Source: Bacteroidota bacterium (lineage in GTDB: Bacteria; Bacteroidota; Ignavibacteria; UBA10030; UBA6906). From it: a stretch of 32,073 bases of DNA. The notes below the pieces were generated by a model. The model saw only the letters and a program-made list of their open reading frames with translations, made no database searches and was not told the DNA's origin. Location of the stretch: the NCBI GenBank assembly GCA_019637975.1, contig JAHBUR010000039.1:1-32073 (forward strand), given 5' to 3'. Below are positions 21,884 through 32,073 of the stretch, in pieces; the first letter of the stretch is position 1; each line of letters begins with the position of its first letter. Position numbers and translations under genes: made by a program.

Positions 21884-23446
21884 ATGGACATTTATATTTT
21901 GGTTCCGTTGGTGCTGCTTGCCTGCGGAATCAGTTTCTTCATCGGATGGTTTCTTAATCAGAAAAGCGGCGAAAACAAAATAGCGACTGCGACCGATCAA
22001 GCGAAAAAGATGATCGCTGATGCTGAAAAGGAAGCGGAGACACTCAAGCGCGAAAAACTGCTTGAAGTGAAGGACGAGTGGTACTCGAAGAAGAAAGAGT
22101 TCGATGCGGACGTTCAAAGCAAGCGCAGCAAACTTCAGGCGCAGGAAAAGGCCCTTGACTCGCGCGAAGAAAACATCGACCGGAAAGTCGAACTCATCAA
22201 CAAGAAAGAGCGCGAGCAGACACAGATAAAAAGGCAAATCGAAGAGCGGGGGAAAGCCCTCGACAAAAGGCAGTCCGAACTCGACCAGATGATCGGAGAA
22301 GAGAACATCCGCCTCGAACGGGCATCAGGGTTGTCGCGGGAAGAGGCGAAGCGGGTTCTCATGGAAAACCTTGCCAACGACGCCCGCTCGGAAGCAGCTC
22401 ACATGCTGAAAGAACTGCGCGACAAGGCGAAAGACGATGCGAAGAAAGAAGCGCAAAAACTGATCGTTCACGCAATTCAACGCACCGCCGCTGACCATTC
22501 CGTGGAAACGACAGTCAGCGTTCTGAACATCCAAAGCGATGAAATGAAGGGGAGGATTATCGGGCGTGAAGGCCGCAACATTCGCGCATTCGAGGCCGCG
22601 ACGGGAGTGGATGTGATTGTTGATGATACCCCCGAGGCAGTCATCCTCTCGGGGTTTGACCCGTTTCGTCGAGAGGTTGCACGATTGTCACTCGAACGGT
22701 TGATTGCTGACGGAAGAATCCATCCCGCAAGGATTGAAGAGATAGTCGAAAAAGTCAAGCAGGAGCTGGAAGAAGATATCATCAAGACGGGTGAAAACAC
22801 GCTTCTCGAACTTGGTTTGCACGGCGGACACAAGGAAATTCTGAAACTCATCGGTCGCATGAAGTATCGTTCAAGCTACGGCCAGAACATGTTGCAGCAC
22901 AGCATTGAAGTAGCGTTTCTGACAGGCATGATGGCCGCCGAACTCGGGCTTGATGCGGGTCTCGCAAAGCGGGCGGGCTTGCTGCACGACGTCGGGAAAT
23001 GTGTCGATAAGGGGGTTGAAGGGCCGCACGCCCTGCTCGGTTATGAAATCGGCAAGAAGTATGGTGAGCATCCGGTTGTGGTGAATGCCATCGGCTCTCA
23101 CCACGACGATATCCCGATGGAATCGCCGATTGCTGCACTTGTGCAGGCTGCTGATGCGATCAGCGGCGCACGGCCGGGAGCTCGGCGCGAATCGGTGGAG
23201 GGATATGCCAAGCGTCTCGAAAAGCTCGAAACTTTTGCCAACTCATTTCAGGGTGTCGAGAAGACCTATGCCATTCAGGCCGGACGCGAGATTCGCGTTG
23301 TTGTCGAGCCGGGAAAGGTCGACGACGCAATGGCAGATCAACTCGCGCACGATATTGCGGCCAAAATCCAGCAGGAGATGGAATACCCGGGCCAAATCAA
23401 GGTGATGGTTATCCGTGAATTCAGATCAGTTGCCATAGCAAAGTAA
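21884..23446 (+). CDS. rny: ribonuclease Y
   Basis: A 520-residue membrane-anchored endoribonuclease that starts mRNA decay. It has an N-terminal transmembrane helix (about 4-24), a long charged coiled coil (about 30-195), a KH RNA-binding domain with [15 protein letters not shown] (about 223-237), and an HD domain with His368-Asp369 in LLHDVGK and the later GSHHDD and [11 protein letters not shown] motifs. Length matches the family. GGAGGTGG precedes ATG 21884. Confidence 0.97.
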   Translation: MDIYILVPLVLLACGISFFIGWFLNQKSGENKIATATDQAKKMIADAEKEAETLKREKLLEVKDEWYSKKKEFDADVQSKRSKLQAQEKALDSREENIDRKVELINKKEREQTQIKRQIEERGKALDKRQSELDQMIGEENIRLERASGLSREEAKRVLMENLANDARSEAAHMLKELRDKAKDDAKKEAQKLIVHAIQRTAADHSVETTVSVLNIQSDEMKGRIIGREGRNIRAFEAATGVDVIVDDTPEAVILSGFDPFRREVARLSLERLIADGRIHPARIEEIVEKVKQELEEDIIKTGENTLLELGLHGGHKEILKLIGRMKYRSSYGQNMLQHSIEVAFLTGMMAAELGLDAGLAKRAGLLHDVGKCVDKGVEGPHALLGYEIGKKYGEHPVVVNAIGSHHDDIPMESPIAALVQAADAISGARPGARRESVEGYAKRLEKLETFANSFQGVEKTYAIQAGREIRVVVEPGKVDDAMADQLAHDIAAKIQQEMEYPGQIKVMVIREFRSVAIAK

Positions 23447-23470
23447 CGTTCTCCATTCAGAAACCTCGCA

Positions 23471-24169
23471 ATGAAGAAGAGTAGTAGGATGAAGAATCCT
23501 CGCCGTTCCCCGCGTTTGTCACGGAAGCGCGGGGACTCTCTTTTAGTCTCTCCCGGGAGGCCTCTTCGTGTAGGTGTTACAGGCGGGATCGGAAGCGGCA
23601 AATCTACCGTCTGCGGGTTGCTTGCAGCAATGGGGCGACCGGTGCTGTCGGCCGATGATATCGCAAGGGGTCTTACCGATACCAACAACGAAATACAATC
23701 CGCAATACGGGAAACGTTCGGAAGTACCGTGTTCCTTCCCAACGGACTGGTTGATCGCAAAGCGCTCGCCTCCGTTGTCTTCAACAATCGTTCTCTGCGC
23801 AAGACTCTCGACGCAATCATCCACCCGTATGTGTTCTCGGCCATTGATGTGGCAATCGGGCAGTTTGATGCTGCCGTTCGCTATGTGGTTATCGAAGCTG
23901 CCCTGATTTATGAGACTGGAATGGATAAACGGCTTGACTACGTCGTGATGGTGAATGCCGCGGAGAAAACACGTATCGTACGAGTGATGTCGCGGGACAA
24001 CATTGCACGCGAAGCGGTTGAAGCACGAATACGCGCTCAAATGGATGTGAAGAAGAAGGTCACGCTCGCCGATTTTGTGATCGACAATGACGGATCGGAA
24101 AATGAACTTGCTTCGCGTGTGAAATTTCTTGATACGTTACTCTCACTGATGAATCCCGCGAAGAAATGA
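23471..24169 (+). CDS. coaE: dephospho-CoA kinase
   Basis: A 232-residue kinase for the last step of coenzyme A synthesis. The P-loop GGIGSGKST covers residues 38-46; VLSADDIAR, the IIHPYV element and the RIRAQM motif follow. The P-loop usually lies near residue 8-15; here about 33 residues rich in Lys, Arg and Ser come first. ATG 23471 or 23489 could be the start, neither with a convincing Shine-Dalgarno, and a TTG at 23516 would give a more usual length. The extension is therefore uncertain. It lies 24 nt after rny. Confidence 0.93.
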   Translation: MKKSSRMKNPRRSPRLSRKRGDSLLVSPGRPLRVGVTGGIGSGKSTVCGLLAAMGRPVLSADDIARGLTDTNNEIQSAIRETFGSTVFLPNGLVDRKALASVVFNNRSLRKTLDAIIHPYVFSAIDVAIGQFDAAVRYVVIEAALIYETGMDKRLDYVVMVNAAEKTRIVRVMSRDNIAREAVEARIRAQMDVKKKVTLADFVIDNDGSENELASRVKFLDTLLSLMNPAKK

Positions 24170-24249
24170 CGCCGCCTTCCCGGCACACGTCGTTTCTTTC
24201 ATACATTTCTTGTATTTTCCTTTGTCGTTCACGAATAATATGAATCCTG

Positions 24250-25851
24250 ATGACACACCGGTTTGATTTTCTGGTTCTCGGCAGCGGCATTGCGGGACTT
24301 TCGTATGCGCTCAAAGTTGCCGAATACGGAACGGTGGGCATCATCACGAAAAAAGAAAAGGCCGAGTCCAATACCAACTATGCACAGGGGGGGGTGGCCG
24401 CGGTGATGTCGCAGCTTGACTCGTTTGACATGCACATTCACGATACGCTCTCCGCAGGCGGCGGCTTGTGTCATAGCGAAGCTGTTGAGATTCTTGTCAG
24501 AGAAGGACCGGAGCGCCTTCGTGAATTGACGCAAATCGGCGTTGAGTTTACGCGCAATCAGACGGGTGGACTCGACCTCGGACGTGAAGGGGGGCATTCC
24601 GTCAATCGCATTGTTCACTCGCATGATCTCACGGGCCGGGAAATCGAACGTGCCCTGGTCGCGAGAGTCACTTCCCATCCCGACATTCATGTCTTTGAGA
24701 ATCACATTGCCATTGACCTTCTTACCGAACATCACGCGGCGACGAAACACGTTATTGACGGAACGAATATTCATTGCTGGGGAGCGTACGCCCTCAATGT
24801 GTATGAAAACGTTGTGCAGACGTTTCTTGCCAAGGCTGTATTACTTGCGACAGGCGGACTCGGTCACGTCTATCTCCACACAACAAATCCATTAATTGCC
24901 ACGGGAGACGGTGTAGCGATGGCGTATCGAGCGGGCGCGACCATCGCGAACATGGAATTTGTCCAATTTCATCCTACAAGTCTGTATGATTCGGGCAGCC
25001 CGTCGTTCCTTATTTCCGAGGCGGTTCGCGGTTTCGGCGGAATCCTGAAAACACAGGATGGGGAAGAGTTCATGCAGAAGTACGACGACCGCAAATCGCT
25101 CGCACCGCGCGATATTGTCGCGTATGCCATCGATACGGAGCTGAAACGGCGAGGTGACGATTTTGTGATACTCGATTTGCGACATCTTCCGGCTGACGAT
25201 ATCATCCGCCATTTTCCTCATATCTACCAGACATGCCTCGAGAAATACAAGCTGGATATCACCCGTGAGCCGATTCCTGTTGTGCCGGCTGCGCATTATG
25301 CATGCGGAGGAGTTCTCACCGACACGAACGGGCGAACCTCGATTCACGGGTTGTATGCTTCGGGAGAAGTGAGCATGACAGGCGTTCACGGAGCAAACCG
25401 GCTCGCGAGCAACTCGTTATTGGAGGGACTGGTGTTCTCCGATAGAGCCGCCCGTCATGCCCGCGAGTTCCTTGCCCGGAAACACGCTGCCATTCCGGAG
25501 ATCAGAGATTGGGATGACAGCGGCACGCTGAACAGCGAGGAATGGGTCTTGATTTCCCACAACCGGCGCGAGATACAACAAATCATGTGGGATTATGTGG
25601 GGATTGTACGATCGAATTTGCGTCTCGAACGCGCGTTGCGCCGGATGGATTTGATTCGCAACGAAGTGGAAACGTTCTACAAAAAAACCAAAGTGACCGA
25701 AGGGTTGATCGAGTTGCGCAATCTTGCCCTGTGCGCGATGTTGGTCATCACATGCGCGATGAAACGGCGCGAAAGCAGGGGATTGCATCTGACAACCGAT
25801 TATCGGGGGCGGAATGACAAGGAGTTTCTTGCAGACACCATCGTTGATTAG
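24250..25851 (+). CDS. nadB: L-aspartate oxidase
   Basis: A 533-residue flavoprotein that oxidises aspartate to iminoaspartate, the first step of de novo NAD synthesis. The FAD site is [15 protein letters not shown] (about 7-21), followed by [34 protein letters not shown] and the [10 protein letters not shown] / [25 protein letters not shown]-terminal part of the flavin fold, then the helical tail. Length is typical. nadA and nadC are not in the window. Confidence 0.96.
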   Translation: MTHRFDFLVLGSGIAGLSYALKVAEYGTVGIITKKEKAESNTNYAQGGVAAVMSQLDSFDMHIHDTLSAGGGLCHSEAVEILVREGPERLRELTQIGVEFTRNQTGGLDLGREGGHSVNRIVHSHDLTGREIERALVARVTSHPDIHVFENHIAIDLLTEHHAATKHVIDGTNIHCWGAYALNVYENVVQTFLAKAVLLATGGLGHVYLHTTNPLIATGDGVAMAYRAGATIANMEFVQFHPTSLYDSGSPSFLISEAVRGFGGILKTQDGEEFMQKYDDRKSLAPRDIVAYAIDTELKRRGDDFVILDLRHLPADDIIRHFPHIYQTCLEKYKLDITREPIPVVPAAHYACGGVLTDTNGRTSIHGLYASGEVSMTGVHGANRLASNSLLEGLVFSDRAARHAREFLARKHAAIPEIRDWDDSGTLNSEEWVLISHNRREIQQIMWDYVGIVRSNLRLERALRRMDLIRNEVETFYKKTKVTEGLIELRNLALCAMLVITCAMKRRESRGLHLTTDYRGRNDKEFLADTIVD

Positions 25852-25872
25852 CCCCGCAAGTTCAGCTATATT
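25844..25872 (+). promoter_or_regulatory. promoter candidate for purF
   Basis: TTGATT (25844-25849), a 17-nt spacer and TATATT (25867-25872), 23 nt before the purF ATG. The -35 element overlaps the end of nadB. Confidence 0.5.
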
Positions 25873-25895
25873 AATGTGCATTCAACACCAAAACC

Positions 25896-27407
25896 ATGAT
25901 CGCTGATAACCAAGACAAACCCCGCTGCCACTGCGCAGTGTTTGGCGTGTTCGGCCATCCTTCGGCGGCACAGTTCACCTACTACGGCCTGCTTGCCCAG
26001 CAGCATCGGGGACAGGAAGGCTCCGGCATCGTCACCTCCCAGTTCGATCCGAAAATCAAGCGCCACCGTTTTCACATGCACAAGGATTTCGGGCTTGTAA
26101 CGGAAATCTATCGCGACGAGAAACTTCTCACAGAAACTCTTCGCGGAAGCATGGCTGTTGGCCATAACCGATATTCGACAGCAGGCGCTGCTGATAACAA
26201 ACTGAACATCCAGCCGCTGACGGTGATCTACAAGAACGGGAATCTCGCAGTCGCGCATAACGGCAATCTCACCAACTTCAAACAGATCCGAAAGGAGCTT
26301 CAGGAGGAAGGAACAATCTTTCAGACGACCTCCGATACCGAAGTGATCCTCCACCTGATTGCCCGCAGCAAAGAGAAGGATCAGATCGATCAGATACGCG
26401 AGGCGCTTTCCCGGATTCGCGGGGCTTTCTCGCTTGTTATCATGACGGACGACAAACTGATAGCAGCCCGGGATCAGTCAGGTTTCCGTCCGCTTGCTCT
26501 TGGAAAAAAGTTGAACGCCAGCCCTGATGGCAGTCAGGCATTCTTTATCTCGTCGGAAACGGTTGGGTTCGATATCATTGACGCGGAGTACGAACGCGAT
26601 ATCGAACCTGGCGAACTTGTCGTGATCGATGCAGAGAGTACGAAAACGGGTGCAGTGAAATCCCTGCGGATTCATGACGGGAAAGAAACGCCACATCATT
26701 GTATTTTTGAGTACATCTATTTCTCCCGTCCGGACAGTCGGATTTTCGGACACAGTGTTGACAAAGTTCGCCGCAAGCTCGGGAAGAATCTTGCGAAGAC
26801 AAAACCTGTTCGTCCGAAAGATTCCGGGGCAAAAGTCATTGTCATCAACGTTCCTGATTCGAGCAACACCGCCACCATGGGATTTGTGCAGGAGACGAAC
26901 AAGCACGGCGGTTCAGTCAAGCTGGAAATCGGCTTGATTCGAAGTCACTACATCGGCAGAACGTTCATTCAGCCGAAGCAGGATGTCCGGGAAAACAAAG
27001 TCAAGACGAAGTTCAATACAGTGAAGGGTGTGTTGAAGGATAATGTTGTTGTGATTGTCGATGACTCGATCGTCCGCGGAACAACATCAAAACAGCTTGT
27101 GCAACTTGTCAAGCAAGCAGGCCCGAAGGAAGTTCATTTCCGGGTCACCTCTCCACCCATCAAGTTTCCTTGTCACTACGGCATGGATTTCCCGACGCCG
27201 GATGAACTCGTTGCCAACCAATGCAACGGCGACGTGAAGAAAATCGGCGCGGAGTTGGGCGTTAACAGTCTTGAGTATCTTGAAATTGATGATTTGCTGG
27301 ACTCCGTGCCACAGGAAAACGGCGCAAACTATTGCACAGCGTGCTTCAGCGGGAAATACCCGATTCCCATCGACAGTAACCAAACAAAGGATGAGAATGA
27401 GGCATGA
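25896..27407 (+). CDS. purF: amidophosphoribosyltransferase
   Basis: A 503-residue enzyme for the committed step of purine synthesis: PRPP plus glutamine to phosphoribosylamine. The N-terminal glutaminase uses Cys13 (HCAVFGVFG) after a 12-residue propeptide, which would be cleaved off; QQHRGQEGSGI and GHNRYSTAG follow. The phosphoribosyltransferase domain has the PRPP loop VIVDDSIVRGTTS (about residue 390). Cysteines in HHCIFEYIYFSRPDS, FPCHYGMD and YCTACFSG match the four ligands of the 4Fe-4S form known from Bacillus, so an iron-sulfur, propeptide-type enzyme is likely. The last 11 nt overlap pgsA. Confidence 0.96.
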   Translation: MIADNQDKPRCHCAVFGVFGHPSAAQFTYYGLLAQQHRGQEGSGIVTSQFDPKIKRHRFHMHKDFGLVTEIYRDEKLLTETLRGSMAVGHNRYSTAGAADNKLNIQPLTVIYKNGNLAVAHNGNLTNFKQIRKELQEEGTIFQTTSDTEVILHLIARSKEKDQIDQIREALSRIRGAFSLVIMTDDKLIAARDQSGFRPLALGKKLNASPDGSQAFFISSETVGFDIIDAEYERDIEPGELVVIDAESTKTGAVKSLRIHDGKETPHHCIFEYIYFSRPDSRIFGHSVDKVRRKLGKNLAKTKPVRPKDSGAKVIVINVPDSSNTATMGFVQETNKHGGSVKLEIGLIRSHYIGRTFIQPKQDVRENKVKTKFNTVKGVLKDNVVVIVDDSIVRGTTSKQLVQLVKQAGPKEVHFRVTSPPIKFPCHYGMDFPTPDELVANQCNGDVKKIGAELGVNSLEYLEIDDLLDSVPQENGANYCTACFSGKYPIPIDSNQTKDENEA

Positions 27408-27993
27408 GAACGACTTGGCGCAAGCCTCAGCCGTTTCCGGGTTAGGACGCTTTTTTACTGTCTCGAATTTGCTCAGTATTTGCCGCGCAGTACTTGCTGT
27501 TCCTTTTGCAATGGTAATGCTGTCCGATATTCCCGACAAGACACTGTGGGGGATTCTCATTCTGGCGGTTGCTGCACTCACAGATAAACTCGACGGGGCT
27601 CTGGCCCGGAAGTACAATGAGATTACTGAATGGGGGAAGATTCTCGATCCGTTGGCTGACAAAATCGGAATCGGCGTTGTCGCAGTTGTGCTTGTGATGC
27701 TGGGCCTTGTTCCCCTCTGGTTTGTGCTTGTGCTTTTTGGCAGGGACCTGTTGATCCTCGCGGGTGGTCTCTACTTGAAGAAATACACATCCATTGTACC
27801 TCAGTCAAATCTGCTTGGGAAATGGACCATCGGCATCCTTGCCCTGATGATGGTGTGTGCCTTGATGGAGTGGAGTATCGCCACGGAGATATTTTTGTGG
27901 ACGAGTGTTGCGATGCTCGTTGCCTCTCTCGGCATGTACCTCTCGAGATTTCTCGAGATTGTAAAGGCCTCCAGCTCACCCAGTACGAAGTGA
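27397..27993 (+). CDS. pgsA: CDP-alcohol phosphatidyltransferase (PgsA-like)
   Basis: A 198-residue membrane enzyme, probably making phosphatidylglycerol phosphate from CDP-diacylglycerol and glycerol 3-phosphate. The family motif is complete: Asp63-x2-Asp66-Gly67-x2-Ala70-Arg71-x8-Gly80-x3-Asp84-x3-Asp88. About five to six hydrophobic helices are visible. I prefer ATG 27397, 6 nt after AAAGG (27386-27390); ATG 27391 in frame is too close to that site. Other alcohol acceptors in this family cannot be excluded. It overlaps purF by 11 nt. Confidence 0.85.
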   Translation: MRHENDLAQASAVSGLGRFFTVSNLLSICRAVLAVPFAMVMLSDIPDKTLWGILILAVAALTDKLDGALARKYNEITEWGKILDPLADKIGIGVVAVVLVMLGLVPLWFVLVLFGRDLLILAGGLYLKKYTSIVPQSNLLGKWTIGILALMMVCALMEWSIATEIFLWTSVAMLVASLGMYLSRFLEIVKASSSPSTK

Positions 27994-28010
27994 ACACAAC
28001 AGAGATCTCA

Positions 28011-28952
28011 ATGGGTTTCTTTGATAAAATAGGCTTCACAAAACTGAAGGACGGACTTTCCAAAACCCGCGAGGGGATAGTCGGGAAAGTTGCTCGGTTG
28101 GTGACGACCAAATCGAAAATCGATGATGTGACGCTTGAGCAGCTTGAGGAAATCCTCATTGGCGCCGATGTCGGTGTTGCAGCGACACTCGACATTGTTG
28201 ATGCTATTCGCAAACGGGCGAAGGAAGAACGCTTTGCCGATGCGTCAGAACTGAATGTCCTGTTGCGCGATGAAATTCAGCGGCAATTTGCAGGCGGGGC
28301 AAACGACACGGATCCATTTCATGTGCCGTCGGAAAGGCCATTTGTCATCATGGTAGTCGGGATCAACGGCGTTGGTAAGACGACATCCATCGGCAAGCTT
28401 GCTAACATCTATACAAAAGCCGGAAAGAAAGTCGTGATCGGTTCGGCGGATACGTTTCGTGCCGCAGCCAACGAGCAGCTTGAAATCTGGGCGAAGCGTG
28501 CCGGTGCTGAAATCATCCGGCAGTTGCATGGTTCCGACCCGGCGGCAGTTGCCTTCGACGCTGTGAAATCGGCAACTGCTACCGGAGCGGATGTTGTCAT
28601 CATCGACACAGCGGGCAGGCTTCACACGAAAGTGAATCTGATGGAGGAATTGAAAAAGATCCGCCGTGTGATTGCAAAACAGAACGAAGCATTTCCGCAC
28701 GAAGTGTTGCTCGTGATTGATGCTTCAACAGGGCAGAACGGTATGCAGCAAGCCAGGCAATTCAGTGCAGCGTCCGGTGTGACCGGGCTCGTCCTTACGA
28801 AGTTGGATGGAACGGCGAAAGGCGGGATTGTTCTTGCTATCAGCAAAGAAATGAACCTCCCAATCAAGTTTATCGGCGTCGGTGAACAGATTGATGACCT
28901 GCAACCATTTGACAGGAAAGCGTTCGTCGAAGCGCTTTTTGGAGCAACGTGA
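28011..28952 (+). CDS. ftsY: signal recognition particle receptor FtsY
   Basis: A 313-residue SRP-family GTPase that docks ribosome-nascent chain complexes to the membrane. The N domain (about 1-95) is followed by the G domain: GINGVGKTT (117-125), [22 protein letters not shown] and the closing [14 protein letters not shown]. It lacks the long acidic A domain seen in enterobacteria, as in many other phyla. ATG 28011 gives MGFFDKIGF. The stop overlaps mutL as GTGA. Confidence 0.96.
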   Translation: MGFFDKIGFTKLKDGLSKTREGIVGKVARLVTTKSKIDDVTLEQLEEILIGADVGVAATLDIVDAIRKRAKEERFADASELNVLLRDEIQRQFAGGANDTDPFHVPSERPFVIMVVGINGVGKTTSIGKLANIYTKAGKKVVIGSADTFRAAANEQLEIWAKRAGAEIIRQLHGSDPAAVAFDAVKSATATGADVVIIDTAGRLHTKVNLMEELKKIRRVIAKQNEAFPHEVLLVIDASTGQNGMQQARQFSAASGVTGLVLTKLDGTAKGGIVLAISKEMNLPIKFIGVGEQIDDLQPFDRKAFVEALFGAT

Positions 28953-30805
28953 ACAACCGTAGAGTACAGGTTCTTTCCGAACATCTTGCCAACCAAATAG
29001 CGGCAGGCGAAGTTATTCAACGTCCCGAGTCCGTTGTGAAAGAGTTGCTGGAGAACTCCCTTGATGCGGACGCGAAGAACCTGCTCGTCGCCATCAAGGA
29101 GGGGGGGAAGAAGCTGATTCAGATTGTTGATGACGGGATGGGAATGGATGAGCAGGATGCTGTTGCGTCGTTTCTGCGTCATGCAACAAGCAAAATCTCC
29201 TCCATCGACGATCTGGAAGGAATTCAAACATACGGCTTTCGCGGCGAAGCACTTGCCTCTGTGGCTGCCGTAGCCCGCGTGACGATGAAAACCCGCCGAC
29301 GCGAAGATGATACAGCCGTTGTTCTACAGATTGACGGTGGCAGCAAGCCTCAGATCTCACGCGAGGGGAGAGAACCCGGCACGTCAATCACAGTACACAA
29401 TCTCTTTTTCAATGTTCCCGCACGGCGAAAATTTCTGAAAAGCAACAACACGGAATTCCGTCACATTTATGATGCCGTTCAACGTGTTGCGCTCAGTCAT
29501 CCCGAAGTTGCACTGAAGTTCATCAGCGATGACGAGACGATCTTCGATCTCAAATCGGCAACGCTTGAGGAACGGATGCTTGATGTGTTTGGTGATAGAC
29601 AAGTGGAACAGATGGTTTGGCTTGAGGAACGATCGGCGTACGTGTCGGTTTCGGGTTTCATCGGAAAGCCGGTGTTCGGACAGAAGAGCAGGGCACATCA
29701 ATACCTCTTTCTCAACAAGAGGTTTATCACAAACCGGAATATCAGCCACGCCGTGTATACAGCGTATGAGAATCTGTTGGTGAAAGGAACGTTCCCTTTC
29801 TTCCTTCTCTTTCTGGAGATCGATCCGCATCGCGTTGATGTGAACGTTCACCCATCCAAGATGGAGGCGAAGTTCGAGGACGAACAGAATATCTACCGGT
29901 TCGTCTCGAATGGTGTTCGCCGGACTCTCGCGAGCAACAACCTTGTTCCTGCGATGTCATCTTCATACGGGGAGGACAAGCCCGGGGAGATCGGCCTTCA
30001 GTTCACTCGTCGACAGCATAGCTGGCCGGTTCCCCGACAGTTTGTCGACCGTTCAACAGGCGAGATTATCACGCCCGGCAGGGAACCCGCCGTTGACCAG
30101 ACCCGGATGAATTTCCGTGGCGGAGCGGCGCTTGTCGAGAACTTGCTGGGGCCGATCGACAAGGAGTTTGAGGATGCCGCAACGCAAACCGGAGAACGTG
30201 CAGAATCTCATGGAGATCGTTTGCCCAACCGGGAATTATCGCCGATTATCTGGCAACTGCACAACAAGTACATTCTTACTCCGATCGAAAACGGACTGAT
30301 GATCGTTGACCAGCATGTCGCGCATGAACGCATCCTGTATGAACGTGCCCTTCGACGATTTGATCATGAGCCGCCGCCATCGCAGCAGTTGCTTTTTCCC
30401 CAGACAATCGAGTTGAATCCATCCGATTTTTCGTTGGCGAACGAGTTGCTTCCGCATCTTGAACGGTTGGGTTTTTCCCTCAAGCCGTTCGGCAGAAATA
30501 CGGTTGTTGTGGAAGGCATTCCTCCCGACGTTCCGCCGGGAACGGAAACAAAGATCATTGAGGATATGCTCTCTCTCTACAAAGAACATTTGCAGCACGG
30601 GATGATGGATGCACGGGACAATCTTGCAAAATCATTCTCATGCAGATCGGCAATCAAGGCAGGCGACCCGCTGGGCGAGCAGGAAATGAAGACCTTGCTC
30701 GACCAGTTGTTTCGAACCTCGATGCCGTATGTTTGTCCGCACGGACGCCCCGTTGTTCTCAGAATCTCAATCGACGAACTGGATAGACGATTCGGCAGAA
30801 CGTAG
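28949..30805 (+). CDS. mutL: DNA mismatch repair protein MutL (endonuclease type)
   Basis: A 618-residue mismatch repair ATPase. The GHKL part has ENSLDADA (35-42), DDGMGM (61-66), RHATSKI and YGFRGEAL (95-102). The C-terminal endonuclease motif is present as DQHVAHERILYE from Asp454 (the consensus DQHA with Val for Ala), with SCRSAIKAG and Cys596-Pro-His in CPHGRP. The protein should therefore nick DNA itself, as in organisms without MutH. The start is GTG 28949, overlapping the ftsY stop; no early in-frame ATG exists. A variable linker covers about residues 330-425. Confidence 0.96.
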   Translation: MNNRRVQVLSEHLANQIAAGEVIQRPESVVKELLENSLDADAKNLLVAIKEGGKKLIQIVDDGMGMDEQDAVASFLRHATSKISSIDDLEGIQTYGFRGEALASVAAVARVTMKTRRREDDTAVVLQIDGGSKPQISREGREPGTSITVHNLFFNVPARRKFLKSNNTEFRHIYDAVQRVALSHPEVALKFISDDETIFDLKSATLEERMLDVFGDRQVEQMVWLEERSAYVSVSGFIGKPVFGQKSRAHQYLFLNKRFITNRNISHAVYTAYENLLVKGTFPFFLLFLEIDPHRVDVNVHPSKMEAKFEDEQNIYRFVSNGVRRTLASNNLVPAMSSSYGEDKPGEIGLQFTRRQHSWPVPRQFVDRSTGEIITPGREPAVDQTRMNFRGGAALVENLLGPIDKEFEDAATQTGERAESHGDRLPNRELSPIIWQLHNKYILTPIENGLMIVDQHVAHERILYERALRRFDHEPPPSQQLLFPQTIELNPSDFSLANELLPHLERLGFSLKPFGRNTVVVEGIPPDVPPGTETKIIEDMLSLYKEHLQHGMMDARDNLAKSFSCRSAIKAGDPLGEQEMKTLLDQLFRTSMPYVCPHGRPVVLRISIDELDRRFGRT

Positions 30806-30934
30806 ACGATTTCCCCGGACTGTTCTCCTCATGCAACGTCGTTGCAGTATCTTGAACTTCATATGGTTTCTTCGTTAATTTGACGTCAGGTAAATGGTTC
30901 TTTCTCACCCACACACCACGAACTTGGGGAATAC
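30806..30934 (+). other. 129-bp gap between mutL and the mutase gene
   Basis: No gene is seen. It contains the small palindrome GCAACG-T-CGTTGC near 30833-30845, and a TTGACG that could be a -35 element but without a good -10 at the right distance. Transcription of the mutase may start here, but no promoter is convincing. Confidence 0.3.
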
Positions 30935-32073
30935 ATGAACACAAACGGCTTCGACGACGTAAGGAAGCAGAAACAGAATTGGGCGGCGAAGGCGGCGAAA
31001 TCCTCACGACAGCTTCAGGCGAAATTCACAACAGTCAGTGGTGCGCCGGTCGACTTGCTGTACACGCCGGACGATCTTGCGCGTAGTAACTATCTTTCCG
31101 ATATCGGCTTCCCCGGAGAGTTTCCGTACACACGAGGTATTCATCACAACATGTATCGCGGCAAACTCTGGACAATGCGCCAGTTTGCCGGATTCGGCGC
31201 GCCGGAGGATACGAACGAACGCTACCACTATCTTCTCGATCATGGCCAAACGGGATTGTCTGTTGCATTCGATTTGCCCGCCCTGATGGGCCGAGATGCC
31301 GACGATCCGCTTGCAGAAGGTGAAGTCGGAATTTGCGGTGTTGCAGTGAGCTCACTGGCAGATATGGAGATCTTGTTCAAAGGCATCTCCCTCAAAGACA
31401 TTTCGACCTCCATGACTATCAATGCCCCTGCAGCAATGATGCTGGCGTTCTACATTGCCGTGGCGGAGAAGCAGGGAGCCAAGAGGAAGGATTTGCAGGG
31501 CACGATTCAGGCGGACATTCTCAAAGAATACATCGCTCAAAAAGAATGGATCTATCCGCCTCATCCCTCGATGCGGATTGTGACGGACATGATTGAATTC
31601 TGCACGAACGAGATGCCGAAATGGAATCCTGTTTCGGTGAGCGGCTATCACATCCGCGAGGCCGGCTCGACATCGGTACAGGAACTTGCATTTACACTTG
31701 CGGACGGGTTTGCGTATGTCGAGCACTGTATCGAACGAGGAATGGATGTTGACAGCTTTGCACCGCGGATTTCATATTTCTTCAATTCCCATCTCGATTT
31801 CTTTGAAGAGATCTGCAAATTCCGCGCAGCACGACGTATCTATGCCAGGCGCATGCGCGATAAGTACAAAGCGAAGAATCCGAAATCGTGGACGCTGCGC
31901 TTTCATACACAAACAGCCGGATGCACGCTTACGGCACAACAACCGGAAAACAACATCGTCAGAACGGCGTTCGAGGCGCTGGCGGGAGTGCTGGGCGGCA
32001 CGCAATCTCTCCACACCAACTCGATGGATGAAACGCTCGCGTTGCCGTCCGAAAAGGCTGTGAAGATTGCCTT
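30935..32073 (+). CDS. B12-dependent acyl-CoA mutase large subunit, isobutyryl-CoA mutase type (3' truncated)
   Basis: The open frame from ATG 30935 runs off the right edge: 379 residues of the substrate-binding TIM barrel of the methylmalonyl-CoA mutase family, with [34 protein letters not shown] and FRAARRIY. The catalytic histidine is His239 (His244 of Propionibacterium methylmalonyl-CoA mutase). The two residues binding the methylmalonyl carboxylate there, Tyr89 and Arg207, are here Phe84 and Gln202, at the same 5-residue offset. These are the residues of isobutyryl-CoA mutase IcmA (Phe80, Gln198). The likely reaction is isobutyryl-CoA to n-butyryl-CoA or a related branched acyl-CoA. The cobalamin-binding domain is not in the visible part. 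Confidence 0.9.
   Translation, partial: MNTNGFDDVRKQKQNWAAKAAKSSRQLQAKFTTVSGAPVDLLYTPDDLARSNYLSDIGFPGEFPYTRGIHHNMYRGKLWTMRQFAGFGAPEDTNERYHYLLDHGQTGLSVAFDLPALMGRDADDPLAEGEVGICGVAVSSLADMEILFKGISLKDISTSMTINAPAAMMLAFYIAVAEKQGAKRKDLQGTIQADILKEYIAQKEWIYPPHPSMRIVTDMIEFCTNEMPKWNPVSVSGYHIREAGSTSVQELAFTLADGFAYVEHCIERGMDVDSFAPRISYFFNSHLDFFEEICKFRAARRIYARRMRDKYKAKNPKSWTLRFHTQTAGCTLTAQQPENNIVRTAFEALAGVLGGTQSLHTNSMDETLALPSEKAVKIA

Noticed and set aside
30935..32073. Plain methylmalonyl-CoA mutase
   Set aside because: The overall family is right, but the residues at the two carboxylate-binding positions (Phe84, Gln202) are those of isobutyryl-CoA mutase.

Overview
This is a bacterial chromosomal segment in which every gene I can support lies on the + strand. 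It looks like the FCB superphylum, most likely the Chlorobiota / Ignavibacteria / Kapabacteria side of Bacteroidota. The basis is inference from protein flavour (ThrS, MutL, RNase Y), the order pheT - short coiled-coil gene - zapA - 6S-like RNA - rny, mostly modest Shine-Dalgarno signals and a roughly balanced GC content. No marker gene such as 16S rRNA is present to prove it.

Layout: (1) 1-5872 is the 3' part of an Mrp/Mnh-type cation/proton antiporter operon: the tail of an MrpA/MbhE-like subunit, MrpB, MrpC, two MrpD-like subunits, a 70-residue membrane protein and a third, divergent MrpD-like subunit with a NuoL-like tail. (2) 6026-9446 holds a stand-alone nuoN, the fused NAD(P)HX repair enzyme and a VanZ-family protein. 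(3) 9493-12878 holds tgt, yajC, ribBA and greA. (4) 13087-13939 is a tRNA cluster (Gly, Cys, Leu, Val) interrupted by a small GIY-YIG nuclease gene. That gene is bounded by a degenerate copy of the first 28 nt of tRNA-Cys on its left and the intact tRNA-Cys on its right. (5) 14041-20788 is the classic thrS-infC-rpmI-rplT-pheS-pheT translation block, with infC apparently starting at AUC. (6) 20822-23446 holds a ZapB-like coiled coil, zapA, a probable 6S RNA and rny. (7) 23471-30805 holds coaE, nadB, purF, pgsA, ftsY and mutL. (8) From 30935 to the window end is a B12-dependent acyl-CoA mutase large subunit. Its active-site residues are those of isobutyryl-CoA mutase rather than methylmalonyl-CoA mutase.

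Most of the window is conserved housekeeping. The most unusual item is the GIY-YIG / tRNA-Cys arrangement: the nuclease gene takes its ribosome binding site from the broken tRNA copy and its last codons and stop from the intact tRNA, as if a small element had entered tRNA-Cys and rebuilt its 5' half. Secondary points of interest are the third MrpD lacking the TM7 lysine, the mutase specificity residues, the infC AUC start, the 6S RNA candidate, and the hairpins ahead of greA and pheS.
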